NCBI GenBank assembly: GCA_947168525.1
Contig: CAMVMG010000001.1
Coordinates: forward strand, 248,001-312,000
From: an uncultured Bacteroidales bacterium
GTDB taxonomy: Bacteria; Bacteroidota; Bacteroidia; Bacteroidales; UBA932
Length of the DNA: 64,000 nucleotides
Reading direction: 5' to 3'
Shown here: piece by piece, positions 8,115-16,677 of the stretch
Numbering within the stretch: the first letter of the stretch is position 1
Layout: each line of letters begins with the position of its first letter
Made by a program: the position numbers and the translations under genes
The notes under the pieces: generated by a model
Databases searched by the model: none
The model's input: only the letters and a program-made list of their open reading frames with translations
Told to the model about the DNA's origin: nothing

Positions 8115-9280
8115 AGTACACCAATCTCAAAATGCGCCGCTTCGTGGCGGTCCTGATCGGCCTGTTCCTGCTGGTGACGGGCCTTCTGAAACTCGCGGAC
8201 CCGGTGGGCACCATGCTCATCGTCACGGAGTATTGCAAGTTTTTCCACATCGGCTTCCTGATTCCGGCTGCCAAAGTGATCGGCATCAACCTGGCCCTGG
8301 TAGAGAGTGCCCTGGGAATCGCCCTGGTTACCGGCACCATCCGCCGTTTCGCCGCATGGGTGACGTATGTGCTCCTGGGCTTCTTTACGCTGGTTACCCT
8401 GGTCCTGTGGATCAAGAATCCGGAGATGGATTGCGGCTGTTTCGGAGAGGCCATCCACCTCACCCATGCCCAGAGTTTCTGGAAAAATGTGATCCTCCTG
8501 GCCCTGGCCGTGTTTTCCTTTACGCCCATGCGTCACCTGGGCCATGCCTCTGCCCGGAGGCGGCTGGCGGCTTTCGTGAGCTGGGCCTCTCTGGTCGTGG
8601 TCCTGGTCTATTGCAACACCCATATCCCGCCGGTGGATTTTACCGCCTTTGCGCCGGGCGCCGTGCTCATGAACGCCAGCGACAACTCCACCGGGCAGGA
8701 CAGAAGCTACCAGGCAGCGTTCGTCTATGAGAAAGACGGGAAGGAGAGCAGTTTCGGCCTGGACAACCTGCCCGACAGCTCCTGGCGTTTCGTGCGGGTA
8801 GATTCCCTCCGCCGGGAGGGCATTCTGGAGCAGGCAGAGCGCCCGATCCTGTCTTTCCGTGACGCGGAAGGCCATTATCTGGACCAGCTGGCTTCGCAGG
8901 ACCAGGTGGTGGTATTCTCGGTCTTCAATCCTTCAAAAGCCCGTTGGAACCAGCTGCAGGAGCGCTGCCAGGCTGTGCGGGAAGCCGGTGCCCGGCCCCT
9001 GCTGATCTCCACCCTGATTCCGGAAGGGCAGCCGCTGACGGAAGAGGTGTATCTGGCCGACTACAAAACCCTGATTACCCTGAACCGCACCAACGGGGGC
9101 GCCAGCTATTTCGACGAAGGGGAGCTGATCGCTAAATGGGGCCGGAGACAATTCCCCGCCGACATCCGCGCTATCCTGCAGGCGGATCCGGTCGATGTCT
9201 CCACGCACCAGTCCGTAAAAAACCGCATCCAGGCGCAGGGATTCTGCGTAATCCTGGGTGCGGTCTTGATTCTGTTGTAG
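8111..9280 (+). CDS. DoxX/MauE-like membrane protein of the BT_3928 family
   Basis: A 389-residue protein with four membrane spans in the first 140 residues and the conserved DCGCFGE motif (Cys108, Cys110) after span three, as in DoxX/MauE-type redox-linked membrane proteins. The soluble C-terminal half (about 180-370) contains LLISTLIPEGQPL, which could be a thioredoxin-like or periplasmic partner domain, though no CxxC is present there. The Cys-Gly-Cys pair hints at a thiol redox or electron-transfer role, but the family is uncharacterised. Its start overlaps tmk by 4 bases. It faces infB tail to tail with a 6-base gap. Confidence 0.75.
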   Translation: MKYTNLKMRRFVAVLIGLFLLVTGLLKLADPVGTMLIVTEYCKFFHIGFLIPAAKVIGINLALVESALGIALVTGTIRRFAAWVTYVLLGFFTLVTLVLWIKNPEMDCGCFGEAIHLTHAQSFWKNVILLALAVFSFTPMRHLGHASARRRLAAFVSWASLVVVLVYCNTHIPPVDFTAFAPGAVLMNASDNSTGQDRSYQAAFVYEKDGKESSFGLDNLPDSSWRFVRVDSLRREGILEQAERPILSFRDAEGHYLDQLASQDQVVVFSVFNPSKARWNQLQERCQAVREAGARPLLISTLIPEGQPLTEEVYLADYKTLITLNRTNGGASYFDEGELIAKWGRRQFPADIRAILQADPVDVSTHQSVKNRIQAQGFCVILGAVLILL

Positions 9281-9286
9281 GGTAAC

Positions 9287-12076
9287 CTACAGACTCCGTT
9301 TGATTTCCGTAATCTGGAAGGCCTCGATGATGTCGCCGGGGTGAATGTCGTTGTAGCGTTCCAGGCCGCAGCCGCATTCCATGCCGGCAGGCACTTCCTT
9401 GGCGTTGTCCTTGCCGCGCTGCAGGGAGGCAAGCTCTCCGGTGTACACCACGATACCGTCCCGGATCAGGCGTACGCTGGCCTTGCTGGTCAGTTTTCCT
9501 TCCTTCACCAGGCAGCCTGCGATGGTGCCCACCTTGGAAATCTTGAAGGTCTGCTTTACCTCGGCAGTGGCGGTGACCTCTTCCTTCTTCTCCGGCTCCA
9601 GCATGCCTTCGATACCTTCCTTCACTTCATTGATGCAGTCGTAGATCACGGAGTAGAGGCGGATCTCGATCCCCTCCTTCTCGGCGGAGCGGCGGGCTTC
9701 GGCGCTGGGACGTACCTGGAAGCCGATGATCACGGCGTCAGAGGCCTCGGCCAGCAGGACGTCGGATTCGCTGATCTGGCCCACGGCCTTGTGGATTACG
9801 TTCACGCGAACTTCCTCGGTGGAAAGCTTGATGAGGGAATCCGACAGGGCTTCCACGGAGCCGTCCACATCGCCCTTGACGATGATGTTGAGCTCCTTGA
9901 AGTTGCCGATGGCGATCCGTCGGCCAATCTCTTCCAGGGTAAGGTGCTTCTGCGTCTTGATGCCCTGGATACGGATGAGCTGCTCGCGTTTCTGGGCAAT
10001 GGCCTTGGCTTCTTTTTCATCGGCCATGATGTTGAACTTCTCACCGGCGGCGGGGGCTCCGTTCAGGCCCAGCAGGCTCACTGGCGTAGAAGGACCGGCG
10101 CTCTGGACTTTCTGTCCGCGCTCGTTGTACATGGCTTTGACGCGTCCGTAGTAAGCGCCGGAGATGATTACATCGCCCACGTTCACGGTGCCGTCCTGCA
10201 CCAGGACGGTGGCCAGATAACCGCGGCCCTTGTCCAGGGAACTCTCGATCACCGCACCGCTGCCCATCTTGTTGGGATTGGCCTTGAGCTCCAGGAGGTC
10301 GGTCTCGAACAGGACCTTCTCCAGCAGTTTGTCTACGTTGATGCCCTTTTTGGCCGATATTTCCTGGCACTGGTACTTGCCGCCCCAGTCTTCTACCAGG
10401 ATGTTCATCTCGGAGAGCTGGCGGCGGATGGTGTCCGGATTGGCGCCGGGCTTGTCAATCTTGTTGATGGCGAAGACCATGGGGACGCCGGCCGCCTGTG
10501 CATGAGCGATGGCTTCCTTGGTCTGGGGCATCACGGCGTCGTCGGCCGCCACGATGATGATGGCCAGGTCTGTCATCTGGGCGCCGCGGGCACGCATGGC
10601 GGTAAAGGCCTCGTGGCCAGGGGTGTCCAGGAAGGTGATGTGACGGCCGCTGTCCAGAGTGACGCTGTAGGCGCCGATATGCTGGGTGATACCGCCGGCT
10701 TCACCGGCAATCACATTGGAATTGCGGATGTTGTCCAGCAGGGATGTTTTGCCGTGGTCTACATGGCCCATCACAGTAATTACTGGAGGACGCTCCACCA
10801 GGTCTTCTTCCCGGTCGGGTTCCTGCTGCTGCACTTCTTCCGTAAGCTCGGCCGTGACAAATTCTACCTTGTAACCGAACTCTTCGGCCACAAGGACCAG
10901 GGTCTCCGCATCCAGGCGCTGGTTGATGGACACCATCATGCCCAGGGACATACAGGCGCCAATCACCTTCACCACCGGGGTGTTGTTCATCAGGGTGGCC
11001 AGGTCGTTTACGGTGACGAACTCGGTGACTTTGAGCACCTTGTTCTCGGCGGCGGCAGCTTCCATCTCTTCCTGGCTGCGAATGGCGGCAATCTCGCGCT
11101 TCTCTTTGCGGTGCTTGGCGCCGAAGTTGTTCTTGGTGCTTTCGTTCATCCGGGCGTAGGTCTCTTTCACCTGCTTCTGGATTTCCTTCTGCAGCTCTTC
11201 CTGTTCGGCCTCGGTCATGGCCGGCTTGAAGCGGTCGCCTTTCTTGCGGCCTTTCCCTCCGGCGTCGGCCTGCTTTTTCTTGTTGTCGTTCTTCTTGGGG
11301 GCTTTCTCCGCCTGAACCTTGGTGACGTCCACTTTCTGGGAACCGCCACCCTTGATGCGCTCGCGTTTCTTGCCCTTTTTGGGATCGAACTGGGCCAGGT
11401 CAATTTTACCTACGACTTTGAACGGAGCGGGAGCCTGGGCTGAAGGGGCGCTTTCCGCAGGGGTCGGGGCGGGCTTTTCCTCCTTCGGTGCTTCGGGCTC
11501 TGCCTCCGGGGCAGGTTCGGGTTCTGCTTTCGCTTCGGGTTCTTCGCCTGCAGCCACGGGGGCCTCTTCCGGGGCCGGTTCGGGTTCGGCGGCGGGTGCC
11601 TGCTCCACCGGGGCGGGAGCGGGCTCTTCCGGGCTTTCCGGTTCGGGCTCTTCCGGGGCCGGTGCGGGTGTCTCCACCTCCGGTTCGGGCTCTTCCGGAG
11701 CCGGTTCAGGCTCTGCTGCAGGCTCTTCCGGGGCTGGGGCGGGTTCCTCTACAGGGGCGGCGGACACCGTCCGGGACAGGTTGTTGCTCTTGATCACGGT
11801 GATGCGCTCGGGCTCATACTCGTCCTCTTCGTCGTCCTGTTTCTTGGAAGCCTTGTCCAAGATCTCCGTCAGTTTCACATCCACCTTTTCGGCAGCTTCT
11901 TTCAGCTCCAGGTCCTTTCCAAACTTCTTGTGGAGCTCGGGTACGTATTCGTCCGACACCTTCATGTTTGGATTGGCGCTTTCGATGCCTGCACCCTTGG
12001 AGTTGAGAAAATCCACCAAGGTGTCCAGGCCGATATTGAATTGTTTAATGAGTTTCGATAGTCTGATTTCTGCCAT
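9287..12076 (-). CDS. infB: Translation initiation factor IF-2
   Basis: GTPase that places initiator tRNA on the 30S subunit. The 929-residue protein has a short helical IF2-N module ([16 protein letters not shown]), a long disordered region (about 100-215) made almost wholly of Glu, Pro and Ala, a basic Lys/Gly stretch, then the G domain with GHVDHGKT (from about residue 437), DTPGHEAF and NKID, and domains II-IV. The Glu-Pro-Ala tract is encoded by near-repeats around 11440-11760. Last gene of rimP-nusA-infB, 29 bases after nusA. Confidence 0.97.
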   Translation of the reverse strand: MAEIRLSKLIKQFNIGLDTLVDFLNSKGAGIESANPNMKVSDEYVPELHKKFGKDLELKEAAEKVDVKLTEILDKASKKQDDEEDEYEPERITVIKSNNLSRTVSAAPVEEPAPAPEEPAAEPEPAPEEPEPEVETPAPAPEEPEPESPEEPAPAPVEQAPAAEPEPAPEEAPVAAGEEPEAKAEPEPAPEAEPEAPKEEKPAPTPAESAPSAQAPAPFKVVGKIDLAQFDPKKGKKRERIKGGGSQKVDVTKVQAEKAPKKNDNKKKQADAGGKGRKKGDRFKPAMTEAEQEELQKEIQKQVKETYARMNESTKNNFGAKHRKEKREIAAIRSQEEMEAAAAENKVLKVTEFVTVNDLATLMNNTPVVKVIGACMSLGMMVSINQRLDAETLVLVAEEFGYKVEFVTAELTEEVQQQEPDREEDLVERPPVITVMGHVDHGKTSLLDNIRNSNVIAGEAGGITQHIGAYSVTLDSGRHITFLDTPGHEAFTAMRARGAQMTDLAIIIVAADDAVMPQTKEAIAHAQAAGVPMVFAINKIDKPGANPDTIRRQLSEMNILVEDWGGKYQCQEISAKKGINVDKLLEKVLFETDLLELKANPNKMGSGAVIESSLDKGRGYLATVLVQDGTVNVGDVIISGAYYGRVKAMYNERGQKVQSAGPSTPVSLLGLNGAPAAGEKFNIMADEKEAKAIAQKREQLIRIQGIKTQKHLTLEEIGRRIAIGNFKELNIIVKGDVDGSVEALSDSLIKLSTEEVRVNVIHKAVGQISESDVLLAEASDAVIIGFQVRPSAEARRSAEKEGIEIRLYSVIYDCINEVKEGIEGMLEPEKKEEVTATAEVKQTFKISKVGTIAGCLVKEGKLTSKASVRLIRDGIVVYTGELASLQRGKDNAKEVPAGMECGCGLERYNDIHPGDIIEAFQITEIKRSL

Positions 12077-12105
12077 ATATAACCCCTTTTTTTCTTACAA
12101 ATGAA

Positions 12106-13374
12106 TTAGTCTTCGAATTCCTCGTGCAGGATGCGGAGCACCTCTTCCACGGTCTCGTCTTCCAGGTCTGCCCGGGAGGCGATGTCGGCGGGGGAGAGGG
12201 CCATCACGCTGCGGGCCGTGTCGCAGCCGATAGACTGCAGGCGCTCGATCACCCAAGGATCGATCACGTCGGAGAACTCGCTCAGGAGCACATCGTCTTC
12301 CTCTTCCTCGTTCTGCGGGAGCTCTCTCCAGACCTCGATTTCGCGGCCCACCAGCATGCTGGCGAGTTTGATGTTCACGCCGCCCTTGCCGATACCCTTC
12401 TTCACTTCCTCGGCCTGCATGTACACCTTGATCTTGTCTTCGGGACCTTCGCCCAGGTCTATCCGGGAGATATGGGCCGGATTCAGCGCACGGGTGATCA
12501 TGAGCTGCGGGTTGGTGGTCCACTGGATTACGTCGATATTCTCGTTACGGAGCTCGCGGACGATACCCATGATGCGGGAACCCTTGACGCCGATGCAGGC
12601 GCCGATCGGGTCGATGCGGTCGTCATAGGACTCCACGGCCACCTTGGCGCGCTCGCCCGGGATCCGGACGACCTTCTTCACGGTGATCAGGCCGTCGTAG
12701 ATTTCCGGAACCTCCATCTCGAAGAGTTTTTCCAGGAAGGAATCCGTGGTGCGGGACAGGATGATGTAGGGCGTGGTGTTGTTCTTCATCTCCACGCTCT
12801 TGATAATGGCGCGGACAGAGTCGCTCTTCTTGAAGCGCTCGCCGGGAATCTGCTCGCTCTTGGGCATGCGGAGTTCGTTGCCGTCCTCGTCCAGGATCAG
12901 GACCTCGTTCTTCCAGGTCTGATACACCTCGCCGGTGAAGATTTCACCCACGCGCTCGGAGTACTTCTTGTACACGTTGGCCTTCTCGATGTCCATGATC
13001 CGACCCTGCAGGTTCTGGCGGATGTTCAGGATGCCGCGACGGCCGAAGGAGGAGAGGGAGAGCTTGCGGGTGAAGGTGTCGCCGATCTCGTAGTCGTCGT
13101 CGCCGGTTTCCGCCTTGATCTCCTCTACGGTGATCTGGGTCACGGGATCTTCCACCTCCTCCACTACCTCGAAGTTCTGGTAGATTTCACAGTCTCCCTT
13201 GTCCACGTTGATGATCACGTCGAAGTTGTCGGCGCTGCCGTAGGTCTTGGCGAGCTGGGTGAGGAACACGTCCTTCAGAACGCCGAGCATCACCGGGCGG
13301 TCGATGCTCTTTTCTTCCTTGAAGTCCTTGAATGCATCAATCAAGGTTACTTCTTTCTCTTTTTCTTTTGCCAT
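12106..13374 (-). CDS. nusA: Transcription termination/antitermination factor NusA
   Basis: RNA polymerase-associated elongation factor. The 422-residue protein has an N-terminal polymerase-binding domain, an S1 RNA-binding domain (about 130-200) and two KH domains with GACIGVKGSRI and GKGGVNIKLAS signatures. It ends after one short helical hairpin and an acidic tail (LHEEFED), so it lacks the paired AR repeats of E. coli NusA, as is usual for Bacteroidota. It sits 12 bases after rimP. A terminator-like hairpin in the shared leader (13897-13926) is a plausible target for autoregulation. Confidence 0.97.
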   Translation of the reverse strand: MAKEKEKEVTLIDAFKDFKEEKSIDRPVMLGVLKDVFLTQLAKTYGSADNFDVIINVDKGDCEIYQNFEVVEEVEDPVTQITVEEIKAETGDDDYEIGDTFTRKLSLSSFGRRGILNIRQNLQGRIMDIEKANVYKKYSERVGEIFTGEVYQTWKNEVLILDEDGNELRMPKSEQIPGERFKKSDSVRAIIKSVEMKNNTTPYIILSRTTDSFLEKLFEMEVPEIYDGLITVKKVVRIPGERAKVAVESYDDRIDPIGACIGVKGSRIMGIVRELRNENIDVIQWTTNPQLMITRALNPAHISRIDLGEGPEDKIKVYMQAEEVKKGIGKGGVNIKLASMLVGREIEVWRELPQNEEEEDDVLLSEFSDVIDPWVIERLQSIGCDTARSVMALSPADIASRADLEDETVEEVLRILHEEFED

Positions 13375-13386
13375 TGGTTATATTGT

Positions 13387-13854
13387 TTATTTAAATTCGA
13401 TATAGGGTGTGACGGAGTTGATGTCGGCGAGCGGGAACACATCTTCGTGCTCCACCTTCTGCTTCTTTTTCTGGCCTTCCACGATCTCCAGGGCGGTGTA
13501 GCGGAGGGAGATGCTCTCTTGAGTGGCCGCAACAAGCTCGGCCACCAGGCGTTTGCCGCCCTTGAATTTCACATCCACCTTAGAGCCCAGGGCCTTCTGG
13601 AACTGCCGCAGCACCTTGAACGGGCGGTCCAGCCCGGCCGACGACACCGTAAGGGCATAGTCTTCCACGTCCTGGTTGAAGGTCTCGTGCATCACCTTGT
13701 CAATGGCGGCACAGTCTTCCCAGTCCACGTCTCCGACTTCCTTTTCGATGACAATCTCAATGTCGTTCTCTGCGCTCACGGTCACTTCCACCAGGAAGCA
13801 CCCCCGCTCTGATACAGCCGTTTCCACGGCCTGGATAATCTGTTCTTTTGTCAT
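13387..13854 (-). CDS. rimP: Ribosome maturation factor RimP
   Basis: Needed for 30S assembly. The 155-residue protein shows the family features: N-terminal alpha/beta domain with FLVEVTVS, the ED..VDWEDC region (mid-protein), the SSAGLDRPFK motif and a small C-terminal barrel. Three in-frame ATGs exist (13869, 13866, 13854). The last is preferred because GGAG lies six bases upstream of it. First gene of the rimP-nusA-infB operon, with its own two-part promoter 85 bases upstream. Confidence 0.92.
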   Translation of the reverse strand: MTKEQIIQAVETAVSERGCFLVEVTVSAENDIEIVIEKEVGDVDWEDCAAIDKVMHETFNQDVEDYALTVSSAGLDRPFKVLRQFQKALGSKVDVKFKGGKRLVAELVAATQESISLRYTALEIVEGQKKKQKVEHEDVFPLADINSVTPYIEFK

Positions 13855-13896
13855 AATGGTCTCCATCATGCCCGGCCTGACCGGGTATCTTGTAAT

Positions 13897-13926
13897 AAAA
13901 AAGATAGGGGACCGCCGTCCTCTATC
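13897..13926 (-). terminator. Terminator-like hairpin in the rimP-nusA-infB leader (candidate attenuator)
   Basis: Reading leftward, GATAGAGGAC (13926-13917), a GGCG loop and GTCCCCTATC (13912-13903) form a 10-bp stem with one A-C mismatch, followed at once by six T (13902-13897). It lies between the promoter at 13940-13971 and the rimP start, where no upstream gene needs terminating. A second GC-rich hairpin (CCCGG/CCGGG) follows next to the first in-frame ATG. Confidence 0.6.
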
Positions 13927-13939
13927 TCATACACGGGTG

Positions 13940-13971
13940 CAAATATACGTATAATATCCCAAAATTCCAAA
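13940..13971 (-). promoter_or_regulatory. Promoter of rimP-nusA-infB
   Basis: Leftward -33 box TTTG (13971-13968) and -7 box TATATTTG (13947-13940), separated by 20 bases, a full match to the Bacteroidota housekeeping promoter. Transcription would begin near 13933, giving a leader of about 80 bases. Confidence 0.75.
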
Positions 13972-14044
13972 TTCTGCCGCCCTGCTTTGCTTTTTCCGCC
14001 ATTTCCTGCCACCCACGGCTCAACCTTCAAGACATCCGGGTCTG

Positions 14045-14082
14045 AAGCACACTTTTGTGCACACGAGCGGGAAAATGTGCTT
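14045..14082. repeat. Imperfect hairpin between wbqC and rimP
   Basis: Arms 14045-14056 and 14072-14082 pair as AAGCACA plus TTTT with TGTGCTT plus AAAA around one bulged C. It lies just past the wbqC stop and may end the lpx-wbqC transcript. It contains ACACTTTTG, also present in the intergenic structures at 40828-40873 and 51104-51231. Confidence 0.5.
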
Positions 14083-14156
14083 TAGGCATCGGCCGTATTG
14101 CGTAAGAAACACTACAGGAGGAGCGGGCCAGCGGATGCTGCTGGAGCCGTCGTTCC

Positions 14157-14894
14157 CTAGTGAGAGACAGGCCGGGAGAGCCAGCGGATGCTGTCGGGAC
14201 CTTCGTTGAACAGGAGGTCCAGGATGGAGAGGCGGGGTGTGAAACCGCCTAGACGGTCGCGGAAGACTTGGTAGTAGGGGCGGTCCAGGCCCAGGTCCCG
14301 CAAGACGGTGTCCGACCGTTTGGGGTGAATGGCAAAGCGGTAGTCATCGGCCAGTGCATCGGCCGATGGCGGAAGGAATGCGGTGGTGGGCACCAGGTCG
14401 CAGGCGATGCCGCAGCGGTCCAGGCACCAGCGGATTAGCGACAGGTTCAGCTCCCAGAGGGTCTCAGGACGGGCTTCCAGCAGGGGGAAGAGCGAATCCC
14501 GGTAGTACTCGTAGTAGGCCGATGTTTCATAGGCCGTGTCCAGCGCCCGCTCTGTCCGCACTACCCAGGGGGTGGAATAGTCCACCCGCACGGAGGCAAT
14601 GCTTAAGGGGGAAGGGGACCTTTCTGGAACATTTGCCCGTACAGGGTCGCGAAGCGACGTGGAAGAAAGGTCCCCTTCCCCCTTGCCCCCATGCACCACG
14701 GGCACCTGGAGCATCTGCGGGCCGTCTCCCGCGAGGATATAGCAGCGGTTGCGATAGCTCTGCTTCTGGTAGTTCTCGCAGGCTTCCAGGGCGACTATAG
14801 ACGGGAAAACCCTGTCGGGGGACAGGGTCATATCGCGTGAGGCCAGGGCGAACCAGCTCAGCGGCGGGAAATAGGCTGTGGACAGGAGCACCAT
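14157..14894 (-). CDS. WbqC-like family protein carrying an in-frame palindromic insert
   Basis: A 245-residue member of the WbqC-like family, often found among surface polysaccharide genes but of unknown biochemical function. Family landmarks are MVLLSTAYFPP at the start, NYQKQSYRNRCYI (41-53), VDYSTPW and a YEYYRDSLFPLLE region. Residues about 70-98, rich in Ser/Pro/Arg, are encoded by an 80-base inverted repeat that splits the normally contiguous region between LQVPVVHGG and SIASVRVDY. The reading frame stays open through it, so the protein is probably still made. It starts 3 bases after the lpxA stop and looks like the last gene of the lipid A operon. Confidence 0.78.
   Translation of the reverse strand: MVLLSTAYFPPLSWFALASRDMTLSPDRVFPSIVALEACENYQKQSYRNRCYILAGDGPQMLQVPVVHGGKGEGDLSSTSLRDPVRANVPERSPSPLSIASVRVDYSTPWVVRTERALDTAYETSAYYEYYRDSLFPLLEARPETLWELNLSLIRWCLDRCGIACDLVPTTAFLPPSADALADDYRFAIHPKRSDTVLRDLGLDRPYYQVFRDRLGGFTPRLSILDLLFNEGPDSIRWLSRPVSH
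14605..14684. repeat. Palindromic element inside wbqC (perfect 21-bp inverted repeat)
   Basis: Left arm 14605-14625 (starts AAGGGGGAAGGGG, ends CCTTTCT) and right arm 14664-14684 are exact reverse complements. The 38-base interior contains a second hairpin, GTCGC-GAA-GCGAC (14646-14658). The element is purine-rich on one arm, unlike the surrounding codons, and translates in frame as a low-complexity loop. Confidence 0.9.
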
Positions 14895-14897
14895 ACC

Positions 14898-15695
14898 CTA
14901 GTGGTTCTGCCGGGGCTTGGGGATGATGCCGCGCTGGGAGTTGCGGATAAAGCCCAGGATGGTGTCCCTGCGCTCCGTGGCGGGAAAATTGGCCTCGATG
15001 TATTCCAGGGCCTGGGTGGTGTTGCGCCCGGAGAAATAGATGACGTCGTAGATGTCCTTGATTTCATTCACCTGTTCTTCGGTGAATCCGCGGCGCAGGA
15101 GCCCCACCTTGTTCACACCCTCGAAGGAGACCGGATCGCGGCCGGCCAGGCAGTAAGGCGGGATGTCTTTGGAAATCTTGGAATAGGCACCCACGAAGGC
15201 ATGCGTGCCGATCCGGCAGAACTGGTGGGCACCAGCGTTACCGGCCACCACGCCCCAGTCTTCCACGTCTACTTCGCCGGCCAGGGCGGAATAGCTTACC
15301 AGGATGCAGTGCCTGCCCACATTGCAGTCGTGGGCGATGTGCACGTACGACATTACCAGGGTGTCGTCTCCCACACGGGTGACAGCCTTTCCGCTGGCCT
15401 TGGTTCCCCGGTTGATGGTGGCGCATTCGCGGATGTTCACGCGGTCACCGATCTCCACCCAGGATTCTTCCCCTTCGAACTTGAGGTCCTGCGGGATGCC
15501 ACCCACAACGGCGCCCGGGAAGACGGAACAGTTCCGGCCCATCTTCACATGGTTGAGGATGGTGGCATGGTTGAGGATCCTGCATCCGTCGCCAATCTCC
15601 ACATGGGCGTCGATAAAGGCGAAAGGTCCCACTTCGATATTATCGCCCAGTTTGGCGTCGGGGCTTACACAGGCCAGAGGATGGATTTTGTTCAT
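14898..15695 (-). CDS. lpxA: UDP-N-acetylglucosamine acyltransferase
   Basis: First acyl transfer of lipid A synthesis, placing a 3-hydroxyacyl chain on UDP-GlcNAc. The 265-residue protein starts MNKIHPLACVSPDAKLG and is built of hexapeptide repeats forming a left-handed beta-helix for about 190 residues, with the catalytic His in HIAHDCNVG (near 120), then a helical C-terminus with GLLRRGF. Start ATG 15695 is nine bases after the lpxC stop. The order lpxD-lpxC-lpxA is conserved in Bacteroidales. Confidence 0.96.
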   Translation of the reverse strand: MNKIHPLACVSPDAKLGDNIEVGPFAFIDAHVEIGDGCRILNHATILNHVKMGRNCSVFPGAVVGGIPQDLKFEGEESWVEIGDRVNIRECATINRGTKASGKAVTRVGDDTLVMSYVHIAHDCNVGRHCILVSYSALAGEVDVEDWGVVAGNAGAHQFCRIGTHAFVGAYSKISKDIPPYCLAGRDPVSFEGVNKVGLLRRGFTEEQVNEIKDIYDVIYFSGRNTTQALEYIEANFPATERRDTILGFIRNSQRGIIPKPRQNH

Positions 15696-15704
15696 GGGTC
15701 GATC

Positions 15705-16616
15705 TTATTTTAACAGGGCCCTCAGGGCCTTGGCTGCCTTGGTATTGATGGAGTGACCGGGCTTATAGGCGGTGATGCGGGCGTTGAGATAACCGCCGGA
15801 AAGACGGAGGTCTCCCAGCAGGTCCAGCATCTTGTGCCGGCCGCATTCGTCCGGGAAATGGAGCTGCAGGTTGTTCAGATAGCCCTCGTCCGTAATCTTT
15901 ACACCGGGCAGGTTGAACAGGTAGGAGAGAGAGCTCAGCTGCTCTTCCGACACCGGATGCTCTACGATTACGATGGCATTGTCCATGTCGCCGCCCTTGA
16001 TGAGGTTGTTCCGGAACAGGTACTCGATCTCGTGGAAGAAGACGAAGGTGCGGCATACCCCGATCTCATGGGCGTAGTCTGTTTTCTCGTCCCAGTGGGC
16101 GCTCTGCACGCCCAGGATCTTGGAGTTGAAATCTACCGTAATATCGGCCGAGGGGGCGGCGGCAGGGTCTATCCGTATCCAGGAACCGCTTTTGTCGTCC
16201 CGGATTTCCAGCGACTGGGGGATGTCGATGTATTTGCGCGGAATTTCCAGGTCCTGCAGGCCGTCCTTGAGGATGGCGTCTATATAGGGCTTTGCACTGC
16301 CGTCCAGGATGGGCACCTCGATGTTGTCAAGCTCTACCAGGGCATTGTCTATGCCCAGGCCGGTGAAGGCCGACATCAGGTGCTCGATGGTAACAGCCAC
16401 TGCCTCTTTGTCAGAGATGGTGGTGCTGCGGGCCGTGTTGGAGACATTCTCTGCCAGAGCCTCGATGATGGGCTTTGACCGGAGGTCTGTCCTTTTGAAC
16501 TTGATGCCGAAATCTGCGCCTGCGGGCATCAGCTTCATATGCGCATAAGTTCCGGTATGTAGCCCCTTCCCCTGGAAATAGTATGTTTTCTTGAGGGTAT
16601 GCTGGTTGCTTCGCAT
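15705..16616 (-). CDS. lpxC: UDP-3-O-acyl-GlcNAc deacetylase, not fused to FabZ
   Basis: Zinc hydrolase for the committed step of lipid A synthesis. Visible active-site residues are Glu78-His79 in TIEHLM, His261 and Asp265 in GRHKMLDLLGD, and the late KPGHS histidine. The protein is 303 residues and ends just after that histidine, whereas most Bacteroidales encode a bifunctional LpxC-FabZ of about 460 residues; no FabZ lies in this operon. A TTG at 16628 is in frame, but ATG 16616 fits the promoter at 16640-16671, giving a leader of about 17 bases. Confidence 0.94.
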   Translation of the reverse strand: MRSNQHTLKKTYYFQGKGLHTGTYAHMKLMPAGADFGIKFKRTDLRSKPIIEALAENVSNTARSTTISDKEAVAVTIEHLMSAFTGLGIDNALVELDNIEVPILDGSAKPYIDAILKDGLQDLEIPRKYIDIPQSLEIRDDKSGSWIRIDPAAAPSADITVDFNSKILGVQSAHWDEKTDYAHEIGVCRTFVFFHEIEYLFRNNLIKGGDMDNAIVIVEHPVSEEQLSSLSYLFNLPGVKITDEGYLNNLQLHFPDECGRHKMLDLLGDLRLSGGYLNARITAYKPGHSINTKAAKALRALLK

Positions 16617-16639
16617 CCGTGTATCCAATTAAAAGTTTG

Positions 16640-16671
16640 CAAAGTTAAGCAAAATATCGGGGATTGCCAAA
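16640..16671 (-). promoter_or_regulatory. Promoter in front of lpxC
   Basis: Leftward TTTG (16671-16668), 20-base spacer, TAACTTTG (16647-16640). It sits between lpxD and lpxC, so lpxC-lpxA-wbqC can be transcribed independently of the upstream genes. Confidence 0.72.
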
Positions 16672-16677
16672 AAGGGA

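Noticed and set aside
9341..11443. A 700-codon open frame on the plus strand across infB
   Set aside because: IF-2 on the minus strand is unmistakable; the opposite frame has no start context or motif.
13870..14156. tRNA or small RNA gene in the rimP-wbqC gap
   Set aside because: No cloverleaf or CCA-adjacent acceptor pairing was seen; the hairpins present are explained as leader and 3' structures.
14605..14684. Simple terminator or frameshift artefact inside wbqC
   Set aside because: There is no T-run after the stem, and the frame stays open across the element with recognisable WbqC-like sequence on both sides.
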